From CAVUAT01 sp963739545 (lineage in GTDB: Bacteria > Actinomycetota > Thermoleophilia > Solirubrobacterales > 70-9), in NCBI GenBank assembly GCA_963739545.1, contig CAVUAT010000011.1, forward strand, positions 893,371 through 957,370: 64,000 bases of DNA, read 5' to 3'. A program made the position numbers and the translations under genes. This document shows positions 23,146 through 32,662 of the stretch, piece by piece (the stretch's first letter is position 1; each line of letters opens with the position of its first letter). The notes under the pieces are model-generated. The model saw only the letters and a program-made list of their open reading frames with translations, had not been told where the DNA came from and did no database searches.

Positions 23146-24576
23146 TCCGGCGGCGAGCTCTCGGGCCCGCTGGACCGCGGCTTCGCGGCCCGTCAGCTCG
23201 CCGGCGAAGCTGGCCGCCCGCAGCTCCTCGAGGATCTCGCCCATCCTCGGGCCCGGCGTGAGCCCGATCTCGGCGGCGAGCTCGTTGCCGTCGAGCGGCG
23301 GCCGCGGGGCCTGGCGCTGCCAGGCGAGGGCATCGGGGAGGACCTCGCGAACCAGCTCGAGGTGGGCCTCGATCATCTCGTCGCTCGCGATCGGGCCCTC
23401 GCCGCGGGCGGCCATCCGGTCCGCCGCGGTCAGCAGGGTCACGTCGGGGCCGACTGGTTCGGTCGCCTTCAGATAGGCATAGACGGTGCGGCGCGGCAGC
23501 GGTCGCTCGTGCACCAGGAAGCCGAGGCGCAGGTGGTGGAGCGCCAGACCCTGGAGGTGGGTGCTGAGCTTGGTGCTCGTCCGCAGCCGTGCGCAGATCG
23601 AGGCGATCACCTCGGCGCCGACCCGGTCGTGGCCGATGAAGGTGACGTGGCGCCCGCGCATCGCGCGCGTGTCGGGCTTGCCGATGTCGTGGAGCAGCGC
23701 CCCGAAGCGAAGCGCTCCTCCGCGCGTGAGCTCGTCGGCGAGGGGCTCTGCCAACAGCTCCGTCATCTCGCTGGCGGCGTCCCCCGCGAAGCGGGGCACG
23801 TCGGCCTCGACCTCGAGCAGGCGCTCGAGAACGGCGAGCGTGTGGCCGTGCACGTCGAGGTGGTGGTTCGGGGTCTGCACGACGCCGCGCAGGCCGTCGA
23901 ATTCGGGGAGCACCGCAGCCGTCACCTCGAGCTCGTCCATCAAGGCGATCGCCCGGATCGGATCGGGCCCTGTCAGCATTCCGCGGAGCTCGGCGAACTG
24001 ACGCTCGGGAGCGGGATCGACCGCGCGCTGGGCGCTGGCCTGCGCGAGCCTCACCGTGTCGGGCTCGATCGAGAGCTCGTGGCGCGCCGCGATGCGCGCC
24101 GCGCGCAGCAGCCGCAGCGGGTCCTCGGTGAACGAGCGCTCGGAGGTCGCGCGCAGGGTGCGGCTTTCGGCGTCGCCGAGTCCGCCGAGGGGGTCTATCG
24201 GCTCCCCGCCCGCGAGCGGCACCGCGACGGCGTTGATCGCGAAGTCCCGGGCGGCGAGGTCGTTGAAGATCGTCTCACCGCGCAGGGCGGAGACGTCCGC
24301 GTGCCAGGAGTCGCCGGCGCCGACTGCACGCCAGCTCCCATGCTCCTCGCTGAGCGGGAACGAGTAGCCGCCGGCGAATCGAGCGACAGCGCTCGCGAGC
24401 TCGCGCTCGCGGCCCGGCTCGACTGCGACGTCGAGGTGGCGGACCACTTCGCCGAGCGCTGCGTCCCTGATAGCCCCGCCGACGATCCAAGCGCGCTCGC
24501 CGGCCAGCGCCTCGCGCGTGACCGCGACGGACTCCGCAGCGTCGAGCGAGGCAGCGAGCCCGTCCCCCACGGTCAC
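23143..24576 (-). CDS. cca: CCA tRNA nucleotidyltransferase-type protein, first metal Asp replaced
   Basis: A 477-aa class II nucleotidyltransferase: catalytic head WIVGGAIRD, the RNA-binding helix region RDFAINAVAV, FTEDPLRLLRAARIAARHEL, and a C-terminal HD domain (FGALLHDIGKPDTR). It should add or repair CCA ends of tRNA. In the metal motif, normally D-x-D after the GG.xRD loop, the sequence reads VVRHLDVAV, so the first aspartate is histidine (CAC at 24438-24436, one base from GAC). GTG start at 24576 overlaps the alr stop. Confidence 0.85.
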   Translation of the reverse strand: MTVGDGLAASLDAAESVAVTREALAGERAWIVGGAIRDAALGEVVRHLDVAVEPGRERELASAVARFAGGYSFPLSEEHGSWRAVGAGDSWHADVSALRGETIFNDLAARDFAINAVAVPLAGGEPIDPLGGLGDAESRTLRATSERSFTEDPLRLLRAARIAARHELSIEPDTVRLAQASAQRAVDPAPERQFAELRGMLTGPDPIRAIALMDELEVTAAVLPEFDGLRGVVQTPNHHLDVHGHTLAVLERLLEVEADVPRFAGDAASEMTELLAEPLADELTRGGALRFGALLHDIGKPDTRAMRGRHVTFIGHDRVGAEVIASICARLRTSTKLSTHLQGLALHHLRLGFLVHERPLPRRTVYAYLKATEPVGPDVTLLTAADRMAARGEGPIASDEMIEAHLELVREVLPDALAWQRQAPRPPLDGNELAAEIGLTPGPRMGEILEELRAASFAGELTGREAAVQRARELAAG

Positions 24577-25700
24577 GCGACGACCCGCGGCACACGACGC
24601 GAGATCGACGTCGTCACCTCGTAGTTGATCGTCTCGAGGCGAGCGGCGACCTGCTCGGCTCCGATCGACTCCCCGCCCTGCGAGCCGATCAGCACGGCCT
24701 CGTCGCCCGGCTCGACCTCCGTCTCGGGGCCGAGGTCGATCGTCAGGTTGTCCATCGAGACGTTGCCGACCACCGGGAAGCGGCGGCCGCGGACGAGCAC
24801 CTCGGCGTTGTTGGAGAGTGCGCGGCTGACGCCGTCGCCGTACCCGAGCGGCAGCACTCCCACCCAGGTGTCCTCGGGCGCGCTCCAGGTCCGGCTGTAG
24901 CCGGCGCTCGCCCCTGCCTCGAAGCGCTTCACGTCGCAGACGTAGGAGCGCAGCTCGAGGGCGGGCTCGAGACCCTGGTCGGAGGGGTCGCACTGGAACG
25001 GGTCGAGCCCGTAGATCGCGACCCCGCAGCGGACCATGTCGAAGTGGCTCGCCGGCTCACGGAGAGTCGCGGCGCTGTTGGCCGCGTGCACGACGACACC
25101 GGGCTCGATCGCGCGCACTCGCTCGGCCACGGCGGCAAAGGATGCGAGCTGGCGCGCCAGATAGGCGCCATCGTCCTCGTCGGCGGTCGCGAAGTGGGTC
25201 CAGACCCCAGCCAGCTCGAGGTGGGGGTCGTCGGCGCACGCCCGCGCCAGTTCGACAACGGTGTCGGGGTCGCGCTCCCCGAGGCGCCCCATGCCGCTGT
25301 CGTGCTTGATGTGGACCCGTACCGGCGGCCCGGACTCGCCGGCGAGCCGTGAGCAGAGCGCCATGAAGCTCTCGCACCAGACGGTGACGTCTGCGTCAGC
25401 GGCCAGGGCGGTGCGCAGCTCGCCCCCTGTCATCGCGCCCATCACCAGGACCGGGGCCTCGGCGAAGTGAAAGCGGAGCTCTTCGGCCTCGATCGCGGCC
25501 GCGACGGCCAGGCGGGTGGCGCCGCCGCGCATCGCCGCGCCGGCCGAGATCGCGGCGCCGTGACCGTAGCCGTCGGCCTTGACGACCGCGCAGAGCTCGG
25601 CGCCGCCGGTGAGGCCGCCCGCGAGCGTGGCGCAGTTTCGCTCGATCGCGCCGGCGTCGATCACCGCGGAGGCGCGGCCGCTTTCAGGGGCCCTGGGCAT
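24573..25700 (-). CDS. alr: alanine racemase
   Basis: A 375-aa fold-III PLP enzyme making D-alanine for peptidoglycan. The PLP lysine lies in CAVVKADGYGHGA, and the second catalytic region reads YSRTW..PEDTWVGVLPLGYGDG with the active tyrosine nearby. The ATG at 25700 follows a GGGAGG ribosome site; GTG 25703 is an alternative. It lies 52 bp after nnr, with the conserved intercistronic element between them, and overlaps cca by 4 bp. Confidence 0.93.
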   Translation of the reverse strand: MPRAPESGRASAVIDAGAIERNCATLAGGLTGGAELCAVVKADGYGHGAAISAGAAMRGGATRLAVAAAIEAEELRFHFAEAPVLVMGAMTGGELRTALAADADVTVWCESFMALCSRLAGESGPPVRVHIKHDSGMGRLGERDPDTVVELARACADDPHLELAGVWTHFATADEDDGAYLARQLASFAAVAERVRAIEPGVVVHAANSAATLREPASHFDMVRCGVAIYGLDPFQCDPSDQGLEPALELRSYVCDVKRFEAGASAGYSRTWSAPEDTWVGVLPLGYGDGVSRALSNNAEVLVRGRRFPVVGNVSMDNLTIDLGPETEVEPGDEAVLIGSQGGESIGAEQVAARLETINYEVTTSISRRVPRVVA

Positions 25701-25755
25701 CACGGGACCTCCCGGCGGTAAGGGCCGTTGATGATGCAGACCCGGTAGGCGCTCA
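25701..25755 (-). repeat. conserved intercistronic element, copy 2 (nnr/alr)
   Basis: After the nnr stop: TGAGCGCCTACCGGGTCTGC then ATC, a variable middle, GGGAGGT and the alr start. It matches the ctaD/USP and rplM/rpsI gaps in 5' sequence and length. Confidence 0.65.
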
Positions 25756-27264
25756 AGGCTTGAGCCCCGCGGGGATCGCGTCGATCACGTCGGTCGCGAT
25801 CACCGACTCCGGGGCGCCGATGCGCTCTGCGGCGATCCGCCCGGCCCGGGAGTGCGCGAGCACGGCAGCGCAGGCGCCGGTGAAAGGTTCAAGGCCACGA
25901 GCGATCAAGGCCGCGATCATGCCCGAGAGCACGTCTCCGGTCCCCGCGGTCGCGAGCGCGGGCGTGCCCCCGCGGTTGACGGCGACCCGCTCACCGTCGG
26001 TGACGATCGTGTCGTCGCCCTTGAGCACCACGATCCCGGCGCTCCGCCTTGCAGCCTCGCTGGCGTGCAGGAGCCGCCTCGCCTTGATCGCGTCGGACTC
26101 CTCTTCGAGCAGCCGCCCGAGCTCGCCCTCGTGCGGGGTCAGCACTACCGGCCCCTCGCGCTCGGCCAGCAGAGCGAGCTTGCCCGCATGGGCGTTCAGG
26201 CCATCGGCGTCGAGCACGAGCGGCGCGCGGATCCGCTTCGCGAGCTGGCGGGCGAGGTCCTTCGTCCCGTCCTCACGGCCCATCCCCGGGCCGAGCACGA
26301 CGGCAGCGGCCGACTCGGCGGCCTCCATGATCTGCTCGGAGGCAGCCCGGCGAAGGCGGCCCTCGCGGCTGGCGCATCCGATCGTCATCACCTCGGTGAG
26401 CTTGGCCTCGACGATCGCCTCGACGTCGGCGGGGACGGCGGCGGTCGCGTAGCCGGCGCCGGCGCGGATCGCGCCCCCGGCGGCCATGCAGACGGCGCCG
26501 GTGAGCCCGCGCGAGCCGCCGGCTATCAGGACCTGACCCGAGCTGAACTTGGTCGAGGGTGCCGAGCGAAGCGGTGCGAGCCGCAGGACGCCATCGTCGA
26601 TCAGGCCCAGCGACGCCTCGACCGGGGCGCCGCCGGGGATCCCGATCGGCGCGACCTGGAGCTCGCCCGTGTGCGGCTTGCCCGGCGAGACCCAGTGGCC
26701 GACCTTGGGAGCGTGAAAGCTCACGGTCGCATCGGCCCGGACCGCAGCACCCTCGATCTCGCCGTTCGACGCGTTGACGCCCGATGCGATGTCGGTCGCC
26801 ACCACCTCGCCGGCGGCGTCGTTGATCGCCGCGATCGCCGCGGCGGCGGGGTCGCGCGGCGCGCCGGCGAAGCCGGTGCCGAAGACCGCGTCGACGATCA
26901 CCGCCGCCCCGTCGAGCGCCTCGCGGAGCCCAGTTTCATCCACCTCGCGCGCCACCGGGAACCGCTCGAGGTTCGCCTTCGCGTCGCCCGATAGATCGCC
27001 GGCGGGCCACAGCAGAAGCGCGTCGACATCGAAACCCGTGTCGGCCAGGGCCCTCGCTGTGACGAGGCCGTCGCCGCCGTTGTTGCCCTTGCCGCAGACG
27101 ACGGCGATGCGCCCCGATCCGGCGCGCTCGGCTGCGGCGCGCGCGACGGCCTGGCCCGCGGTCTCCATCAACTCGAGGCCGGGGATCCCCTGCTTCTCGA
27201 TCGCCCAGGCGTCGGTGCCCCGCATCTGCTCGGCGTCCAGGCACGGTGTGAGCCAGTCCTCCAT
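25753..27264 (-). CDS. nnr: bifunctional NAD(P)H-hydrate epimerase/dehydratase
   Basis: A 503-aa fusion repairing hydrated NAD(P)H. The N-terminal epimerase part (about 1-210) has VVCGKGNNGGDGLVTARAL; the C-terminal ADP-dependent dehydratase part has AVVLGPGMGRE, LTPHEGELGRLL and TAGTGDVLSGMIA. The ATG at 27264 is chosen because TAGGCT lies 7 nt upstream; the longer frame adds 21 implausible residues. Confidence 0.93.
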   Translation of the reverse strand: MEDWLTPCLDAEQMRGTDAWAIEKQGIPGLELMETAGQAVARAAAERAGSGRIAVVCGKGNNGGDGLVTARALADTGFDVDALLLWPAGDLSGDAKANLERFPVAREVDETGLREALDGAAVIVDAVFGTGFAGAPRDPAAAAIAAINDAAGEVVATDIASGVNASNGEIEGAAVRADATVSFHAPKVGHWVSPGKPHTGELQVAPIGIPGGAPVEASLGLIDDGVLRLAPLRSAPSTKFSSGQVLIAGGSRGLTGAVCMAAGGAIRAGAGYATAAVPADVEAIVEAKLTEVMTIGCASREGRLRRAASEQIMEAAESAAAVVLGPGMGREDGTKDLARQLAKRIRAPLVLDADGLNAHAGKLALLAEREGPVVLTPHEGELGRLLEEESDAIKARRLLHASEAARRSAGIVVLKGDDTIVTDGERVAVNRGGTPALATAGTGDVLSGMIAALIARGLEPFTGACAAVLAHSRAGRIAAERIGAPESVIATDVIDAIPAGLKP

Positions 27265-27271
27265 GGCGCGG

Positions 27272-27277
27272 AGCCTA
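27272..27277 (-). promoter_or_regulatory. -10 box TAGGCT of nnr
   Basis: TAGGCT on the minus strand ends 7 nt before the ATG at 27264. Confidence 0.5.
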
Positions 27278-27358
27278 GATGCGAAGTGCCACGGGCACCA
27301 TCCAGGCGTGCGTGGCCGTGGAATCAACCATCGAGCCGCGCGCCCCCCGCCGTTCCGG

Positions 27359-27712
27359 TCAGCCCGATGCGAGCGCTACCGCGGCCGCGGTCTCCCGCGA
27401 GTGCGTCAGCGAGATCGAGAGCTCGCGCGAGCCGAGGGCGTCTGCGGCGCGACCATGGAGTCGCACGCTCGGCGGCGCCCCGGCGACGATCTCTATCTCT
27501 GACGGCGCCATGCGGGCTCCCGCGAGAGCCTTGATCACGGCCTCCTTGGCGGCGAAGCGGGCCGCGAGATGGCGCCCTGGCCGGGCCTTCGCGTCGGCGT
27601 ATGCGAGCTCGTCCTCCGTGAAGAGGCGTTCGCGGAGTCGCGGTCGGCGCTCGAGAGCGTGCTCGATCCGCTCGATCTCGATCACGTCGACGCCGAGTCC
27701 GACGGGGGCCAA
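27359..27712 (-). CDS. acpS: holo-[acyl-carrier-protein] synthase
   Basis: A 117-aa phosphopantetheinyl transferase that activates acyl carrier protein. It has GLGVDVIEIERIEHAL with the metal aspartate and ARFAAKEAVIKAL with the conserved glutamate and lysine, then SISLTHSRETAAAVAL. The TTG start at 27712 is inferred: AGGA lies about 6 nt upstream and the frame gives the normal AcpS length. It begins 8 bp past the lipoprotein stop. Confidence 0.88.
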   Translation of the reverse strand: MAPVGLGVDVIEIERIEHALERRPRLRERLFTEDELAYADAKARPGRHLAARFAAKEAVIKALAGARMAPSEIEIVAGAPPSVRLHGRAADALGSRELSISLTHSRETAAAVALASG

Positions 27713-27719
27713 GCGATTC

Positions 27720-29270
27720 CTACTTGAGGCCGACGATGAAGCGGGCGATCGCCCGATCATCCTCGGAGCCGGAGCCCACGGCGAGGAAGTCAAGTGCGTC
27801 GAGATACGGCTTAGCTCGCTGGTAGTCGGGGTCCGACGCCCCTCCGCTCGCCTCGGCGAGCTGGAAGGCCGGGGCGAACGAGAGGAACGCGTCGATGCCG
27901 AGATCGCCGATCGCCTCCTGCGCGCCGGTGAACCCGGGGCTGCCCGACAGAGCGGCCGCGCCGCTCTGCGGGCTCAGCGCCTGCTCGACCGAGCCGGCGC
28001 CGTACCCGGCGACGATGCGGTCGCCCCGCTGGACGACCTGAATCGGCTGGGGCAGCTCACCGGTCGGGTCGACGAGCTGGAAGCCGGTGTCGCCACCGGT
28101 CGAGGCGAGCGGCTGCACCTTGAGCTCCTTGGGATCGGCCTGCCGGGAGATGAAGCCCTGGAGCTTGGTGAGGAGCTGCGCCGAGGCCGCCGGGTCGGTG
28201 GACTCGATCACGAGCGCGCCGCCGACGTTCTTCATGGTGGTGCCCTGAACGAACAGCGCGCCGTCGCCGAGCGCGTTGATCACTGCGTCGAGGTTGATCC
28301 CGACCTGGGCCCGAAGCTGCTCGCGGATCGTTGCCGCGTCGACGCCGGGGATCCCGGCGTTCTCGATGCTCGAGAGGCCGTTCTCGACCGCGGCGCCGAT
28401 GTCCGCGAAGCCGAGCCCGAGCCAAGCCTCGGCGGGCAGCTCGGAGACGAGTGTGCTCTCCTCGGTCGAGACGTCGGCGCCTCCGCCTGACGAGAGCTCG
28501 AAGGTGAGCGCCGTGTCGGAGGCGGTCATGTCGCCGAGGATCGGCTCGTCGCCGGACTCGTCGAGGGCCTCGAGGATGATGTCGCGGCCCTGCGGGTCGA
28601 TCTCGTCCTCGGGGATCGCCTCGATGAAGGTCTTGGGTACGGCGTAGAGGGTCGCGAGGCGCTCGGAGGGGAGATCGTCGACGGAGTCGTTGAACTCGTC
28701 GGAGTCGGCGAGGACGTCGTCGCCGTCTGAGGTGTCGACGGTCTTCTTGAAACCGGCCTCGTCGCCGAAGACGAGGAAGTCGTCGACGATCCCAAAGGCG
28801 TCGCCGTCTGCGTCGAGCTCGTAGTCGGTGCCGTTGTACTCGAGCTTCTCGCCCGTCGCGTCCTCCTGCGAGCTGATGAACTCGAGCGCCTTGTCGGGAT
28901 CGGTGGTCTCGAGGACGAGCACGACCTCGCTCTCGCCCTCGAGGCTCGAGGGGTAGATGCCGAGGCGCTCGCCGAGCCAGGGCTCGATGTCGGCCTCGTA
29001 GTCGAAGTCCGTGCCGTCCTCGGCCGCGGACTCCTCGATCTGGGTGATGATCTCCTGGCCGGGGTCGTCGCTGTCGATGATCTTGCCGAGGGCCGCTTCG
29101 GCCGACTCGGCGGCCTCGCCCTCGGGGCGCACGACGGCCTCGAAGTAGGCGGGCGCGTCGGCCGGGACGAGCGTGGCGGGCCCGTCGGACCCGTCGCCGT
29201 CGCCGCCGCAGCCGGCGAGCACCGCGAGGGCGATCCCCGCGGCGAGAAGAATCGTCAGTCGTCCCTGCAT
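27720..29270 (-). CDS. DUF3352-type lipoprotein
   Basis: A 516-aa exported lipoprotein: signal MQGRLTILLAAGIALAVLAG with lipobox LAGC, then a large alpha/beta region starting LVPADAPAYFEAVVRPEGE, the hallmark of DUF3352 proteins of Thermoleophilia and Chloroflexi. The protein is very acidic. Function unknown. The start at 29270 is preferred; TATGGT lies 10 nt upstream. Confidence 0.75.
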   Translation of the reverse strand: MQGRLTILLAAGIALAVLAGCGGDGDGSDGPATLVPADAPAYFEAVVRPEGEAAESAEAALGKIIDSDDPGQEIITQIEESAAEDGTDFDYEADIEPWLGERLGIYPSSLEGESEVVLVLETTDPDKALEFISSQEDATGEKLEYNGTDYELDADGDAFGIVDDFLVFGDEAGFKKTVDTSDGDDVLADSDEFNDSVDDLPSERLATLYAVPKTFIEAIPEDEIDPQGRDIILEALDESGDEPILGDMTASDTALTFELSSGGGADVSTEESTLVSELPAEAWLGLGFADIGAAVENGLSSIENAGIPGVDAATIREQLRAQVGINLDAVINALGDGALFVQGTTMKNVGGALVIESTDPAASAQLLTKLQGFISRQADPKELKVQPLASTGGDTGFQLVDPTGELPQPIQVVQRGDRIVAGYGAGSVEQALSPQSGAAALSGSPGFTGAQEAIGDLGIDAFLSFAPAFQLAEASGGASDPDYQRAKPYLDALDFLAVGSGSEDDRAIARFIVGLK

Positions 29271-29362
29271 CGAGCGCGGCACCATACCGATCACTACGAC
29301 GGAACTACCACCGTCACGGTCTTGGCCAGGCCGACACACCTGCTTCGAAACCTGGCGTACAC

Positions 29363-31222
29363 CTATTCGACGGTGACCGTCTTCGCCAGGTTTCTCGGTT
29401 GGTCGACGTTCAGCCCGTTTTCCCAGGCGATGTAGTACGCCAGCAGCTGCAGGGGGAGCACGGCGAGGATCGGCTGCAGCATCCAGTCGGTCTTGGGGAC
29501 GAACAGCGTCTGGTCGGCGACGTCAGAGACCTTGTCGGATCCCTCGGTGGCGATCGCGACGACGTCGGCCCCTCGGGCGCGAGCCTCCTCGACGTTGGAG
29601 AGCATCTTCTCGAGCACCGGGCTGTCGGTGGCGACGGCGACGATCGGGGTGAACTCGTCGAGCAGCGCGATCGGCCCGTGCTTCATCTCGCCGGCGGCGT
29701 ACGCGTCGGTCGGGATGTAGGAGATCTCCTTCAGCTTCAGGGCGCCCTCGAGCGCGACCGGGAGCCCGATGTGGCGGCCGATGTAGAGGAAGAACCGGCG
29801 CTCGAAGTGGGTTCGCGCGATCGCCTTGCAACGGTCGTCGACCGAGTTGATGGTCTCCTCGATCTTCGAGGGGATGCGCTTCAGCCCGGCGATCAGCTCG
29901 CGCAGCTCGTCCGGCGCGAGCGTCCCGCGCAGCTCGCCGAGGCGCAGGCCGAGCAGATACATGGCCGCCACCTGGCTGACGAAAGTCTTAGTCGCGGCGA
30001 CACCGATCTCGAGCCCGGCGCGCGTGAACAGGACGGCGTCGGCGTCGCGGGTCGCCTGGCTGCCCATGATGTTGGTGATCGCGAGCACCGTGGCGCCGGC
30101 CTCGCGCGCGAGGCGCATGGCGGCGAGAGTGTCGGCCGTCTCGCCGGACTGGGTGATGCCGATGACGAGGTCGGTGTCGCGGATGACGGGGTCGCGGTAG
30201 CGGAACTCGGAGGCGACGTCCATCTCGACCGGGACGCGGGCCCACTTCTCGATCGCGTAGCGGCCGATCATGCCCGCGTGGTAGCTGGTGCCGCAGGCGA
30301 CGATCACGATCCGGTCGACCGTGCGCAGCAGCTCGTCGTCGAGCTCGATCTCGGAGAGGTTGACGCTGTCGAGGCCCGGGAGGCGGTCCGTGATCGTTTC
30401 GGCGACGGCGTCGGGCTGCTCGTGGATCTCCTTCTTCATGAAGGTGGGGTAGCCGCCCTTCTCGGCGGCGTCCTCGTCCCAGGTGACCTGGTCCTCGTCG
30501 CGCTCGATCGGGTTGCCCTCCGCGTCGAAGATCTCGACGCCATCAGGGGTGACGGTGACGATCTCGCCGTTCTCGACCATCTTCACGCGGCGCGTCTCGG
30601 CGAGGAAGGCGGGGATCGCGGAGGCGACGAAGTTCTCGTCGTCGCCGATGCCGACGATCAGCGGGCACTCCTTGCGCGCGGCGACCAGCAGGTCGCCGTG
30701 GTCCAGGTGCATCGCGACGAAGGCGTAGTGGCCGCGCAGCTCGCCGAAGGCGCCGCGGACCGCGGCAACGAGGTCCCCGTCGTAGTGGCGTTCGATCAGG
30801 TGCGAGACGATCTCAGCGTCGGTCTCGGAGCTGAAGACGTGCCCCTCCGCCGAGAGCTCCTTGCGCAGCTCTGCGTGGTTCTCGACGATCCCGTTGAGGA
30901 CGATGTGAATCTTGTCCGAGCAGTCGCCGTGGGGGTGGGCGTTCTCCTCAGTGACCCGGCCGTGCGTCGCCCAGCGCGTGTGGCCGACTCCCGTCGTCGC
31001 GGGGGGCGTGGCGACGGCGACCGCGCCGCCGTTGCGAGAGTGCTCTTCGACGGCCGCGCGAAGGTTCGCCAAATTACCGACAGCGCGCACGCTGTCGATC
31101 TCACCGTCCGAAATCACCGAGACCCCCGCTGAGTCGTAGCCGCGATACTCGAGTTTCTCGAGCCCCGCGATCAGCAGGTCCCGGCACGGTCGGTCACCTA
31201 CATATCCGACGATGCCGCACAT
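29363..31222 (-). CDS. glmS: glutamine-fructose-6-phosphate aminotransferase
   Basis: A 619-aa two-part enzyme making glucosamine-6-phosphate, the first step to UDP-GlcNAc. The glutaminase domain starts MCGIVGYVGDRPC with the nucleophile Cys2; two SIS isomerase domains follow with VACGTSYHAGMIGRYA and GITQSGETADTLAAM; the C-terminus is QPRNLAKTVTVE. glmM is 27 bp upstream in the operon. TACGCT lies 10 nt before the ATG. Confidence 0.97.
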   Translation of the reverse strand: MCGIVGYVGDRPCRDLLIAGLEKLEYRGYDSAGVSVISDGEIDSVRAVGNLANLRAAVEEHSRNGGAVAVATPPATTGVGHTRWATHGRVTEENAHPHGDCSDKIHIVLNGIVENHAELRKELSAEGHVFSSETDAEIVSHLIERHYDGDLVAAVRGAFGELRGHYAFVAMHLDHGDLLVAARKECPLIVGIGDDENFVASAIPAFLAETRRVKMVENGEIVTVTPDGVEIFDAEGNPIERDEDQVTWDEDAAEKGGYPTFMKKEIHEQPDAVAETITDRLPGLDSVNLSEIELDDELLRTVDRIVIVACGTSYHAGMIGRYAIEKWARVPVEMDVASEFRYRDPVIRDTDLVIGITQSGETADTLAAMRLAREAGATVLAITNIMGSQATRDADAVLFTRAGLEIGVAATKTFVSQVAAMYLLGLRLGELRGTLAPDELRELIAGLKRIPSKIEETINSVDDRCKAIARTHFERRFFLYIGRHIGLPVALEGALKLKEISYIPTDAYAAGEMKHGPIALLDEFTPIVAVATDSPVLEKMLSNVEEARARGADVVAIATEGSDKVSDVADQTLFVPKTDWMLQPILAVLPLQLLAYYIAWENGLNVDQPRNLAKTVTVE

Positions 31223-31249
31223 AAGACGGACAAGCGTAGCGCCCGGGCG

Positions 31250-32578
31250 TTAGGTCAGCTCGGCCTCGACGACCGCGACAAGGCGCTTGCAGACCGCGTC
31301 GCACTCCTCAGTGGTCGGCGCCTCGACCATCACCCGAAGCAGCGGCTCGGTACCCGAGGCACGCACGAGGACGCGGCCGCGGCCCTCGAGCTTGCCGTCC
31401 TCCTCCTCCACCGCTGACCACAGCGCCTCGGCGCCGGCTACGGCGCTGCGGTCTGTGATGCGGACGTTCTCGAGGCGCTGGGGAAGGCGCTCGAAGGGCT
31501 CGACGTCGGAGAAGGAGCGATCGCCGAGCGCCCGCATGGTGAGCAGGGCGGCGGCGATGCCGTCGCCGCTGGGCGTGAAGTCGGTCCAGATGATGTGGCC
31601 TGACTGCTCGCCGCCGAAATTCCAATCGCGCTCGACGAGGGACTCGATCACGTAGCGGTCGCCGACCTTGGTCTGGTCGATCTCGATGCCCTCGGCCTCG
31701 AGCTTGGTGTGGAAGCCGAAGTTGGTCATCACGGTGACGACGACGCCGCCGCGAAGCTCGCCCGTTTCGCGCAGGTGCCCGGCGGCGAGGGCGATCAGCT
31801 CGTCGCCGTCTCGGACGCGGCCCTCGCCGTCAACGGCAATCACGCGGTCGCCATCACCGTCGAAGGCGAACCCGATCGTTGCGTCGGAGGCGGCGACGCG
31901 CTCCGCCAGCGCCTCGGGATGGGTAGCTCCGCAGCCCTCGTTGATGTTGCGCCCGTCGGGCTCGGTCGAGAAGGCCTCGACCTCGGCGCCGAGCAGTTCG
32001 AAGATCATCGGCGCGACTCGGTAGGTCGCGCCGTTCGCGCAATCGAGGATCACCTTGCGGCCGCCGAGGTTCGGCTGGAACACCGTGCGCAGCTCGCGCA
32101 GGTAGTCGTCGCGGGCGCCCTCGAGCTCGCGCACCCGCCCGATCTGGGCGACGCCTGGGTCATCGAGGCGCGCCTCTATCGCCGCCTCGACATCGTCGTC
32201 GAGCTTCATCCCCGAGCGCTGGAAGAACTTGATGCCGTTGTCGGCGAACGGGTTGTGCGAGGCCGAGACGACCGCCGCGAGGTCGAAGTCGAGCCGCCGG
32301 GCGAGAATCGAGGCGGCCGGCGAGGGCAGCACGCCCCCGAGCATGGCGTCCCCTCCGGCCGAGGCGATTCCGGCGGCGAGGGCGGCCTCGAGCATCGGGC
32401 CCGACTCGCGGGTGTCGCGGATGACGAGGACCTGGGGGCGCTCGGCGTTCCGCGACGGCCGGGTCGCCAGGTGCAGCGTCGCCGCGCGACCGAGGCGCAG
32501 GGCCAGATCGGCGGTGATCACATCGCCAACGGCGCCTCTGACGCCATCGGTACCGAAGAGCTTTCTCTCAGGAGACAT
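31250..32578 (-). CDS. glmM: phosphoglucosamine mutase
   Basis: A 442-aa enzyme converting glucosamine-6-P to glucosamine-1-P. The N-terminal FGTDGVRG, the phosphoserine loop VVSASHNPFADNGIKFF, the metal loop FDGDGDRVIAVD and the sugar-binding GGEQSGHII are all present. It precedes glmS directly, consistent with a cell-wall precursor operon. Confidence 0.96.
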   Translation of the reverse strand: MSPERKLFGTDGVRGAVGDVITADLALRLGRAATLHLATRPSRNAERPQVLVIRDTRESGPMLEAALAAGIASAGGDAMLGGVLPSPAASILARRLDFDLAAVVSASHNPFADNGIKFFQRSGMKLDDDVEAAIEARLDDPGVAQIGRVRELEGARDDYLRELRTVFQPNLGGRKVILDCANGATYRVAPMIFELLGAEVEAFSTEPDGRNINEGCGATHPEALAERVAASDATIGFAFDGDGDRVIAVDGEGRVRDGDELIALAAGHLRETGELRGGVVVTVMTNFGFHTKLEAEGIEIDQTKVGDRYVIESLVERDWNFGGEQSGHIIWTDFTPSGDGIAAALLTMRALGDRSFSDVEPFERLPQRLENVRITDRSAVAGAEALWSAVEEEDGKLEGRGRVLVRASGTEPLLRVMVEAPTTEECDAVCKRLVAVVEAELT

Positions 32579-32662
32579 GTCTTGTTTGAAAGATCAGACG
32601 AAGCTGCGGCGTGAGCGAGCCGCCCAACCGAGGACGCCGCATGGCGAAGATGCGAGGCAGCC

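Noticed and set aside
24577..24993. Upstream extension of cca
   Set aside because: Out-of-frame reading of alr; GTG 24576 overlapping the alr stop gives the normal length.
29300..29335. Resemblance of the region upstream of glmS's 3' end to the glmS C-terminal codons
   Set aside because: Only about 16 of 21 bases match with scattered mismatches; unlike the clean ctaE repeat, it is not convincing as an attachment-site duplication.
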